DNA from: Ornithinimicrobium faecis
GTDB taxonomy: Bacteria; Actinomycetota; Actinomycetes; Actinomycetales; Dermatophilaceae
Assembly: GCF_023923225.1 (NCBI RefSeq)
Contig: NZ_CP099489.1
Coordinates: 1,116,001 to 1,180,000 of the forward strand
DNA: 64,000 bases
Direction: 5' to 3'
Shown one piece after another: positions 7,266 to 14,508 of the stretch. The notes below the pieces were generated by a model. The model was not told the DNA's origin. It made no database searches and saw only the letters and a program-made list of their open reading frames with translations. The stretch's first letter is position 1, and the number at the start of each line of letters is the position of its first letter. Position numbers and translations under genes: made by a program.

Positions 7266-8366
7266 ATGAGTTCCCAGTCTGGGCACTTTCGCTCTGGGCG
7301 GACAGCCGGCTCACTGCGCGTCGGGGTCACGCATGCGGGCTCGGGCCTGGGCAGTGCGATCGCCGCGGCGCTGAGCGCTGAGGGTCATCGGGTCGTGGGC
7401 CTGGACAGCCGGTCCGGCACGTCCACCGACGTGCAGTGGCGGCTCACCGACCTGACCTCGCCGCAGCTCGTGGACGCGCTGGGGGACGTTGACGCCGTCG
7501 TGCACCTGGCGCACGGGGTGGCGCTGTCCCGGGAGCTCGCCGAGGATCCCGACGCACGACGGGCCCGGATGATCCGGGAGGTGCAGACCCTCACCGTCGC
7601 CGCGGCCGCTGCTGGCGGGCGTCATCTGGTGGTGGTGACCAGTGCCATGGTCTATGGCGCCCGCCCCGACAACGAGGTGCCGCTGCCGGAGAGCAGCCCG
7701 CTGCGCTCGTCGGACGCAGAGGGGATGGTCGCCGACCTCGTCGATGTCGAGGAGCTGCTGGACAAGGCGCGCGAGATCCACCCGGGGCTGCGGGTCACCT
7801 CCGTGCGCCCAGCTGCCCTCGTGGGTCCGGGCGTGGACAGCATCATCACGCGACACTTCGAGGCTCCCCGGCTGCTGACCCTCAAGGGCTCGGAGCCGCG
7901 GTGGCAGTTCTGCCACATCGACGACCTGGGCAGTGCCCTGGTCACCGTGCTGGACAAGCAGCTCGGCCCGGTCGTCGCGGTGGGGGCGGAGGGCAGCCTG
8001 TCCCAGGAGGAGGTCGAGACGGTCTCGGGCATGCGGCACGTGGCGGTGGCTCCTGGCGCGGCCCACGGCGCTGCGGACCGCCTGCACCGCCTCGGCGTCC
8101 TGCCGCTGCCGGCCACCGACCTCGCCTATGTCTCTAACCCGTGGGTGATCGACCCCCGCCAGCTGAGGACCAACGGGTGGCGGGCGGCGCACGACAACAG
8201 TGCGGGTCTGAGCGCTCTGCTCGACGACGTGCGGGGGCACCACGCCCTGATGTCGCGGCGCGTGGAGCGCAAGGAGGCTGCTCTCGGCGCCGCCGGGGCA
8301 GCGAGCGCGGCCGTCGCCCTGATCGCCACGGCAGCACTGGTGCGCCGTCGGCGCAGGCGTCCGTGA
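7266..8366 (+). CDS. NAD-dependent epimerase/dehydratase (extended SDR), membrane-anchored
   Basis: The 366-aa protein is a Rossmann-fold extended short-chain dehydrogenase. The N-terminal nucleotide loop is VTHAGSGLGSAIAAAL, VVVTSAMVYG marks the active-site strand, and the later part resembles sugar-nucleotide epimerases. The canonical YxxxK is not clear, so catalysis is uncertain. The extreme C-terminus (GAASAAVALIATAALVRRRRRRP) looks like a membrane helix followed by a basic stop-transfer tail. ATG 7266 has GAGGAG upstream. It is first in a coupled operon: its stop overlaps the moaE GTG by 4 nt. Confidence 0.8.
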   Translation: MSSQSGHFRSGRTAGSLRVGVTHAGSGLGSAIAAALSAEGHRVVGLDSRSGTSTDVQWRLTDLTSPQLVDALGDVDAVVHLAHGVALSRELAEDPDARRARMIREVQTLTVAAAAAGGRHLVVVTSAMVYGARPDNEVPLPESSPLRSSDAEGMVADLVDVEELLDKAREIHPGLRVTSVRPAALVGPGVDSIITRHFEAPRLLTLKGSEPRWQFCHIDDLGSALVTVLDKQLGPVVAVGAEGSLSQEEVETVSGMRHVAVAPGAAHGAADRLHRLGVLPLPATDLAYVSNPWVIDPRQLRTNGWRAAHDNSAGLSALLDDVRGHHALMSRRVERKEAALGAAGAASAAVALIATAALVRRRRRRP

Positions 8367-8860
8367 CCAGGCCCGGCCCGGGGGAGCCTCAGGCTTCTGG
8401 TGGCTCCGTGGTGGATGATGGCGCGGTGAGTGGTGAGCAGCAGGCAGTCGTCCGGGTCGAGATCGTCGACTCTGGTCCCTCCGTCGACGAGGTGCTGGCA
8501 CAGGTGCAGCATCCGGCCGCGGGTGCGGTCGCGCTCTTCGTGGGGACGGTGCGTGACCACGACGGCGGACGCGAGGGCGTGGTGCGCCTGGACTACAGCG
8601 CCCACCCGGAGGCCGAGGCGCAGCTCAGGGAGGTGGCCCAGGAGGTTGCCCGTATGCCGGGGGTCGAGCGGATCGTGGCGGTGCACCGCCGCGGAGAGCT
8701 GGCTGTGGGAGACACCGCCGTGGTGTGCGCCGTGTCGGCCGCCCACCGGGCCGAGGCGTTCGAGGCCTGCCGCACCCTGATCGAGGAGCTGAAGTCGCGC
8801 GTGCCGATCTGGAAGAAGCAACAGTTCGAGGGCGGGTCGACCGAGTGGGTCGGCCTGTGA
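8363..8860 (+). CDS. moaE: Molybdopterin synthase catalytic subunit MoaE
   Basis: MoaE is the large subunit of molybdopterin synthase, which adds dithiolene sulphur to precursor Z in molybdenum cofactor synthesis. Family motifs include ALFVGTVRDHDGG, the HPEAEAQL helix, AVHRRGELAVGD and the catalytic-lysine region RVPIWKKQQF near the C-terminus. GTG 8363 overlaps the preceding stop (GTGA) and gives 165 aa; GTG 8426 would give 144 aa, closer to usual MoaE length, so the first ~20 residues are uncertain. No other moa genes are in the window. Confidence 0.9.
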   Translation: MTRPGPGEPQASGGSVVDDGAVSGEQQAVVRVEIVDSGPSVDEVLAQVQHPAAGAVALFVGTVRDHDGGREGVVRLDYSAHPEAEAQLREVAQEVARMPGVERIVAVHRRGELAVGDTAVVCAVSAAHRAEAFEACRTLIEELKSRVPIWKKQQFEGGSTEWVGL

Positions 8861-9999
8861 CCGACAAACACCGGGGCGGGGCCACGGTCCGGACGCCGAT
8901 CCAGCGACCGACCCACCCGCCGCACACCCGCATCGGGCTCGGCAGCGGGTTCCTGCTCGCTCTCGCCGTGCTGGCCGTGGTGGCCGTTGCCGCTCTCAAC
9001 CTGATCAGCGTCGACAAGGTGATCTATCGCCCCGCGGGCGTGCACGACACGTTGGGTGAGATGGGCGGCCAACCCGTCGTGCACGTGGAGGGTCTGGAGA
9101 CCTACGAGACCACCGGGACCCTGGACTTCCTGACCATCATCATCGACGGGGGCCCCCGCTCGACGGTCACCGCCTGGGACTGGTTGCTCGCCGAGATCAA
9201 CCCGGCAACCGACGTCTTCGACGCCGAGGACGTCTATCCGCCAGACGTCTCGGCCGAGGAGATCCAGGAGCAGAACGTCGAGCTGATGGCGCAGTCGCAG
9301 CAGGGCGCTGCCGTGGTGGCGCTGCGCGCCGACGGCATCGAGGTGCCCGAGGAGGTCAAGGTCGGCCAGATCGTCAAGGGGGCGCCGGCGGGGGAGACCC
9401 TCAAGGTCAACGACCAGATCCTGACTGTCGACGGCGAGGCCATCGACAACCCCGAGGCCGTGCGGGTCAAGCTGCAGGACCACGAGCCCGGCACCGAGGT
9501 CCCCTTCACGCTGCTGCGGGACGGTGAGGAGCTCGCGCTCGACGTCCCCACCGGAGAGAGCGAGCCGGACCCGATGGACCCCGATGCGCCACCGCGCACC
9601 GTCGTCGGTGTCTTCCTGGCCAGCGACTTTGACCTGCCCTACGAGGTCACCATCGATGCGGGCAACGTCGGCGGACCCTCCGCCGGGATGATGTTCTCGC
9701 TCGCCATCTACGACAAGATCACGAAGGGCCCGCTGACCGGCGGTCTCAACTTCGCTGGCACCGGAACCATCGCCTCCGACGGCACGGTGGGTGGCATCGG
9801 CGGCATCGTGCAGAAGATGCACGCGGCGGAGGATGTGGGCGTTGACTATTTCCTGGCGCCCGCAGCCAACTGCGACGAGGTCGTGGGCCGCATCCCCGGA
9901 GATCTGGACGTCATCAGCATCGAGAACTTCACCCAGGCCAGGGACATCGTCGAGGGACTGGGGCAGGGTGCGGACCTCGACCTGCCGCGCTGCGGCTGA
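8857..9999 (+). CDS. PDZ domain-containing Lon-type membrane serine protease
   Basis: The 380-aa protein has one N-terminal membrane helix (about residues 25-45, LLALAVLAVVAVAALNL), an extracellular region, a PDZ domain (about 160-235, KVGQIVKGAPAGETLKVND) and a C-terminal Lon-type proteolytic domain. The catalytic Ser lies in GGPSAGMMFSL and the catalytic Lys in IVQKMHAAED. It matches the mycobacterial Rv3194c/YlbL class of secreted PDZ proteases. The GTG start overlaps the moaE stop by 4 nt. It converges closely with the PPA1309-family gene. Confidence 0.9.
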   Translation: MTDKHRGGATVRTPIQRPTHPPHTRIGLGSGFLLALAVLAVVAVAALNLISVDKVIYRPAGVHDTLGEMGGQPVVHVEGLETYETTGTLDFLTIIIDGGPRSTVTAWDWLLAEINPATDVFDAEDVYPPDVSAEEIQEQNVELMAQSQQGAAVVALRADGIEVPEEVKVGQIVKGAPAGETLKVNDQILTVDGEAIDNPEAVRVKLQDHEPGTEVPFTLLRDGEELALDVPTGESEPDPMDPDAPPRTVVGVFLASDFDLPYEVTIDAGNVGGPSAGMMFSLAIYDKITKGPLTGGLNFAGTGTIASDGTVGGIGGIVQKMHAAEDVGVDYFLAPAANCDEVVGRIPGDLDVISIENFTQARDIVEGLGQGADLDLPRCG

Positions 10000-10011
10000 T
10001 CAGGGCGTCAA

Positions 10012-10530
10012 TCAGTTGCTGAGGGTGGCGCGCAGCGCCTCGATCAGGCCCGGGGCGATGTCCTTGCCGATGGCCACGGCGTCGTCGGAGTCGTGCTCGC
10101 GCTGACGCAGCAGGCAGACGGACTCCCCGGAGCGCAGCACGGCCGCCAGGAGGCGGACGTCGCGGCGGGCCGGGTGGTTGGCCAGGGCCTCCGTGGCCTC
10201 GGTCGAGTTCAGGGGGAGGTCTCGCTCCGCCTCCGGGGGGACCACGATCCGCTCCAGGGCCAGTGCCGCACCGTCGACGGCGTCCGGCCAGCCCAGGGTG
10301 CCGAGCAGCGACTCGATGCTGGACGTCTTGAGCAGGCCCTCCTGCTCGACCGAGGTCAGCCCCTCCGGTGGAGCGGACTCCAGCTCAGCGCGCAGGGTGG
10401 GCTCGGCCTCCATCAGGGAGTCGGTGCGGACCAGGGCAAACAGGCGGGGAGCCTGGTCCCAGCCCAACCTGGCAACGTGCCGCTCGGTGTCGGCGGCGGC
10501 CTTGGTGAGGATCTCGGTGAAGTCGGGCAC
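10012..10530 (-). CDS. PPA1309 family protein
   Basis: The 172-aa cytoplasmic protein belongs to the actinobacterial PPA1309 family, which has no known function. It begins GTG 10530 (MPDFTEILTKAAADTERHVARLGW) and contains PRLFALVRT and ERIVVPPEAERDLP, both typical of the family. No catalytic motif is visible. It is divergent from the UPF0182 gene, the same pairing seen in related genomes. Confidence 0.85.
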   Translation of the reverse strand: MPDFTEILTKAAADTERHVARLGWDQAPRLFALVRTDSLMEAEPTLRAELESAPPEGLTSVEQEGLLKTSSIESLLGTLGWPDAVDGAALALERIVVPPEAERDLPLNSTEATEALANHPARRDVRLLAAVLRSGESVCLLRQREHDSDDAVAIGKDIAPGLIEALRATLSN

Positions 10531-10717
10531 CTCGCCATGGTGCCACCTGCGAGCGGCGCGCTGGGACGTGGGAGGTGCGCCTCGGCATACCGGTGTCCTT
10601 GAGCCGCCAGGTCACAGAACGTGACCTGGACGCGGTTTCTCGCAGGGTGCTGGGTTAGCGTTGGACAACACCAGACGTGGGCAGCCGGGGCAACCGGCGA
10701 TGAGGAAGCGGGTAGCA

Positions 10718-13700
10718 GTGACTGAGCGGGATGGCACGACTCCGGAGGAGCCGGCCGACGACTCGGCCAAGATGCCCAGGGACCCCTGGGAGAGGGGTGG
10801 CGGCGACCCGTTCGGGATGGGCGGCCGCGGGGACGACTCGAAGACCCCAGAATCCGGTCCTGGTGGGGGTGGCAAGGGTGGCGCCCGACCGCCCGCCAAG
10901 GGAGGCCGCGGCCGGTTCCTGCCCACGGTCCTGATCCTGGTTGCTGTGCTGACCGGGCTCACCTGGCTCGCCCAGTTGTGGACCGAGTTCCTCTGGTATG
11001 AGTCGGTCGGCTATCGCAGCGTGCTGACCACCCGGTTGCTGACGCAGGTGGCGCTGTTTGTGGGCGCCGGCCTGATCACCGGGCTGCTGGTCTGGTCCTC
11101 GTTGCACCTGGCCTACCGCAACCGCCCGATCTATGCCCCGAGCAGCCCGGAGCAGATCAACCTGGACCGCTATCGTGCCGCGCTCGACCCGGTGCGCAAG
11201 CTGGTCTTCATCGGCGCCCCGATCCTGCTCGCCCTGTTCGCCGGATCCGCGATGGCGGCACAGTGGCAGACCGTGCTGCTCTGGCTGAACCGGCAGCCCT
11301 TCGGCGTGACCGACCCGCAGTTCAACATCGACGTGGGCTTCTTCGTCTTCACCATGCCCTGGCTGAACGTGCTGGTCAGCTTCGCGACCCTGATCCTGGG
11401 GCTCGCGATCATCGCCGCGCTGATGGTGCACTACATCTACGGCGGCGTGCAGCTGCAGGGACCGGGGGACAAGACCACCCCGGCCGCCCGGATCCACCTG
11501 TCCATCCTGCTGGCCCTGATCGTGGGCGTGCGGGCGCTCGCGTTCTGGTTGGAGCGCTACGGACTGGCCACGGCCGAGCACGGCCGCATGACCGGCATGA
11601 CCTACACCGATGTCAACGCGGTCCTGCCCACGCGTGGTGTGCTGGCGATCGCCGCGATCCTGTGTGCACTGCTCTTTCTGTCCACCATCTGGACCCGCAA
11701 CTGGCGCCTGCCGCTGATCGGTCTGGCCGGACTGGTGGTCATCGCACTGCTGGTCGGTGGTGCCTATCCGGCACTGGTCCAGTCGCTGCGGGTGAAGCCC
11801 TCCGAGGCCCAGCTGGAGGAGCCGTTCATCCAACGCAACATCGAGTCGACACTGGCGGCCTACGACCTCGAGAGCACAGAAGTCACTGACTACGAGGCCG
11901 AGACCGAGGCGACGGAGGGACAGCTCCGCGAGGACGCGGACACCGTGCCCGGCATCCGCATCGTCGACCCCGCGATCGTGTCCGACACGTTCCGCCAGCT
12001 GCAGGGCTTCCGCAACTACTACCAGTTCCCGGACGCCCTGGACGTCGACCGCTACGAGGTCGACGGGGAGTCCGCCGACACCGTGGTCGCGGTCCGTGAG
12101 CTGCGCCTCGATGGCATTCCGGCCGCCCAGCGCAACTGGGTCAACGACCACACCGTCTACACCCACGGGTTCGGGCTGGTCGCCGCCTACGGCAACCAGC
12201 GCAGCGAGGACGGCGAGCCGATCTTCTACCAGCGCAACATCCCGCCGGTGGGTGAGCTGGGCGACTTCGAGCCGCGCATCTACTTCGGGGAGCACTCCCC
12301 GTCCTACTCAATCGTCGGTGCTCCGGACGGCGCCACGCCGCGCGAGCTCGACTTCCCCGACAGCGCCAACACCTCCGGTGAGACGCGCAACACCTACTCC
12401 GGCGGCGGGGGCGTTGACATGGGTTCGTTCCCGCGTCAGCTCGCCTACGCGATCAAGTATCGCCAGGTCGAGATCCTGCTGTCCGACAGCGTCGGCGCGG
12501 AGTCACGGATGATCGACCACCGCGAGCCGCGCGAGCGGGTCGAGCGGGTCGCCCCGTGGCTGCGGCTGGACGGCAACCCCTACCCGGCCGTGGTCGACGG
12601 ACGGGTCAAGTGGATCGTCGACGGCTACACCACCTCCTCGCAATACCCCTACAGCGAGCTCGAGGCGCTCGGTGAGGTGACCACCGACTCGCTGGTGGCG
12701 TCCTCGCAGAACGTGCAGTCCATCGGTCAGGGCGACGTCAACTACATCCGCAACTCGGTCAAGGCGACCGTCGACGCCTACGACGGCGAGGTCACCCTCT
12801 TCGCGTGGGACGAGGAGGACCCCCTGCTCAAGGCCTGGTCGTCCGCGTTCGACAACACCGTGCAGCCGATGTCGGAGATCAGCGGTGAGCTGATGAGCCA
12901 CCTGCGCTATCCCGAGGACCTGTTCAAGGTGCAGCGCGAGGTCATGGGCAAATATCACGTCGACACGGCGGAGGCCTTCTTCGGTGGTCAGGACTTCTGG
13001 GAGGTCTCGGCCGATGAGAGTGCCGCCGGCGACACCAACGTGGCGATGCCGCCCTACTACCTGAGCATCGCGATGCCGGGCCAGGATGAGCCGACCTTCT
13101 CGCTGACCAGCACCTACATCCCCGGTGGCGAGCGGCAGAACCTGGTCGGTTATCTCGCGGTCGACGCCGATGCCGGCAGCACCGCGGGAGAGAAACGTGA
13201 TGGCTATGGGCAGATGCGACTGCTCGAGCTGCCACGAGACTCGACGGTGACCGGGCCCGGACAGTTCCAGAACGAGATCGAGACGTCCAACGCCAACTCC
13301 GAGGCGTTCAACCAGACCCTGTCGCAGTTCCTCACGCTGAACCGGACGGCCGGTTCGGAGGTGGAGATCGGCAACCTGCTCACGTTGCCCGTCGGTGGCG
13401 GCATGCTCTATGTCGAGCCCGTCTACGTCCGTGCCTCGGGTGGCTCGTCCTATCCGTTGCAGCGACTCGTGGTCGTCTCCTTCGGCAACCAGCTCGCCTG
13501 GTCCGACACCCTGGACGGGGCCCTGGACGAGCTGTTCGGCGGAGACTCCGGCGCCACCGCGGCAGACGAGGGGACCGGGACCGACGAGCCGATCGAGGAC
13601 CCGGTGGTCCCGCCCGTCGAGGGCGAGGAACCCCCAGGGGACGACGAGGAGCAGACCGAGCAGCCGCCCGCCGACGGCGAGGAGCCGACTGGCGACCTCG

Positions 13701-13897
13701 CGGACGCGGTGGCCGACATCCAGACGGCCTATGCCGACGGTCAGGAGGCCCTGCGCAACAGCGACTGGGAGGCCTACGCGGAGGCGCAGCAGCGCCTGGA
13801 CGACGCGATCGCCCGCGCTGTCGAGCTGGCACCCGAGGGTGGGTCCGTCAGCGTGGACCCGACAGACGACAACAGCGGGGCCACCGCAACCCCGTGA
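10718..13897 (+). CDS. UPF0182 family integral membrane protein
   Basis: The 1059-aa protein matches UPF0182, a large conserved actinobacterial membrane protein of unknown function. After a low-complexity Gly/Asp-rich cytoplasmic N-terminus (about 60 aa) there are about seven membrane helices in the first third, for example TVLILVAVLTGLTWLAQLW and GLAGLVVIALLVGGAYP. A large extracellular domain follows, and the C-terminus is acidic and Pro/Glu-rich before a short helical end. GTG 10718 has GAGGAAG about 10 nt upstream; ATG 10700 is an alternative. Confidence 0.9.
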   Translation: MTERDGTTPEEPADDSAKMPRDPWERGGGDPFGMGGRGDDSKTPESGPGGGGKGGARPPAKGGRGRFLPTVLILVAVLTGLTWLAQLWTEFLWYESVGYRSVLTTRLLTQVALFVGAGLITGLLVWSSLHLAYRNRPIYAPSSPEQINLDRYRAALDPVRKLVFIGAPILLALFAGSAMAAQWQTVLLWLNRQPFGVTDPQFNIDVGFFVFTMPWLNVLVSFATLILGLAIIAALMVHYIYGGVQLQGPGDKTTPAARIHLSILLALIVGVRALAFWLERYGLATAEHGRMTGMTYTDVNAVLPTRGVLAIAAILCALLFLSTIWTRNWRLPLIGLAGLVVIALLVGGAYPALVQSLRVKPSEAQLEEPFIQRNIESTLAAYDLESTEVTDYEAETEATEGQLREDADTVPGIRIVDPAIVSDTFRQLQGFRNYYQFPDALDVDRYEVDGESADTVVAVRELRLDGIPAAQRNWVNDHTVYTHGFGLVAAYGNQRSEDGEPIFYQRNIPPVGELGDFEPRIYFGEHSPSYSIVGAPDGATPRELDFPDSANTSGETRNTYSGGGGVDMGSFPRQLAYAIKYRQVEILLSDSVGAESRMIDHREPRERVERVAPWLRLDGNPYPAVVDGRVKWIVDGYTTSSQYPYSELEALGEVTTDSLVASSQNVQSIGQGDVNYIRNSVKATVDAYDGEVTLFAWDEEDPLLKAWSSAFDNTVQPMSEISGELMSHLRYPEDLFKVQREVMGKYHVDTAEAFFGGQDFWEVSADESAAGDTNVAMPPYYLSIAMPGQDEPTFSLTSTYIPGGERQNLVGYLAVDADAGSTAGEKRDGYGQMRLLELPRDSTVTGPGQFQNEIETSNANSEAFNQTLSQFLTLNRTAGSEVEIGNLLTLPVGGGMLYVEPVYVRASGGSSYPLQRLVVVSFGNQLAWSDTLDGALDELFGGDSGATAADEGTGTDEPIEDPVVPPVEGEEPPGDDEEQTEQPPADGEEPTGDLADAVADIQTAYADGQEALRNSDWEAYAEAQQRLDDAIARAVELAPEGGSVSVDPTDDNSGATATP

Positions 13898-13904
13898 CGG
13901 TGGT

Positions 13905-13931
13905 GGAGGGGCCGGGTGACCCGGCCCCTCC
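13905..13931 (+). terminator. Hairpin after the UPF0182 gene
   Basis: A 12-bp perfect stem (13905-13916 with 13920-13931) closes on a 3-nt loop, 8 nt after the UPF0182 stop. There is no U-run, so termination efficiency is uncertain. Confidence 0.55.
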
Positions 13932-13981
13932 GCATACCGGCGGTTTGGGCGCCGTGCCCTCCGGCTGGTAGATTTGCTCCT

Positions 13982-14014
13982 TGCGTGCGCGCTGATAGGT
14001 CGTGCGCGCATGCA
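13982..14014 (+). promoter_or_regulatory. Hairpin in the rpsT leader
   Basis: TGCGTGCGCGC (13982-13992) can pair with GCGCGCATGCA (14004-14014), 10 of 11 positions. It lies in the ~150-nt leader after a -10-like TAGATT near 13970. It may be a leader control element for ribosomal protein S20, but no known class is recognised. Confidence 0.35.
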
Positions 14015-14119
14015 GCACAACCCTCACGTGACTCAAGCAAGGGTGTCCCCACGCCCGGTCCCGAGTTGCGTGTGTCGCCCTCAACGACACACATCCGACC
14101 AAGCAGGAAGAAACTCTTC

Positions 14120-14380
14120 GTGGCAAACATCAAGTCCCAGATCAAGCGCATCAAGACCAACGCCAAGGCGACCGAGCGCAACCGCGCCAACAAGGCCGAG
14201 CTGCGCACCTGGCTCCGCAAGTTCCGTGAGGCACACGCCGCCGGTGACGCCGAGGCCACGCAGACCGCTCTGCGGGACGCGTCGCGCAAGCTGGACAAGG
14301 CCGTCTCCAAGGGCGTCATCCACAAGAACCAGGCCGCCAACAAGAAGTCGGCGATGGCCAAGAAGGCCGCCTCCCTCTGA
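14120..14380 (+). CDS. rpsT: 30S ribosomal protein S20
   Basis: The 86-aa, Lys/Arg/Ala-rich helical protein is S20, which binds 16S rRNA early in 30S assembly. It begins [14 protein letters not shown] at GTG 14120, with AGGAAG upstream, and contains the family segment [20 protein letters not shown]. It is monocistronic between the UPF0182 hairpin and a strong terminator. Confidence 0.97.
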   Translation: MANIKSQIKRIKTNAKATERNRANKAELRTWLRKFREAHAAGDAEATQTALRDASRKLDKAVSKGVIHKNQAANKKSAMAKKAASL

Positions 14381-14417
14381 GGCTCCTTAAGCACTGACGC
14401 CTGATGGCGTCGCACTG

Positions 14418-14457
14418 ACACGAGGGCGTCCACCCAACCGGGTGGACGCCCTCGTGT
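14418..14457. terminator. Strong terminator after rpsT
   Basis: A perfect 18-bp stem (14418-14435 with 14440-14457) with loop AACC is followed by TGTGCTG. It separates rpsT from the convergent PQQ-dehydrogenase gene. Confidence 0.8.
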
Positions 14458-14508
14458 TGTGCTGCCGGTCGCCCCTGCGCGCTGGAGGCGGCAGGGGCGA
14501 CCGCGCTG

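Noticed and set aside
8141..8362. N-terminal extension of MoaE upstream of 8363
   Set aside because: It would lie wholly within the SDR gene and lacks MoaE similarity; the coupled GTG at 8363 or GTG 8426 fits better.
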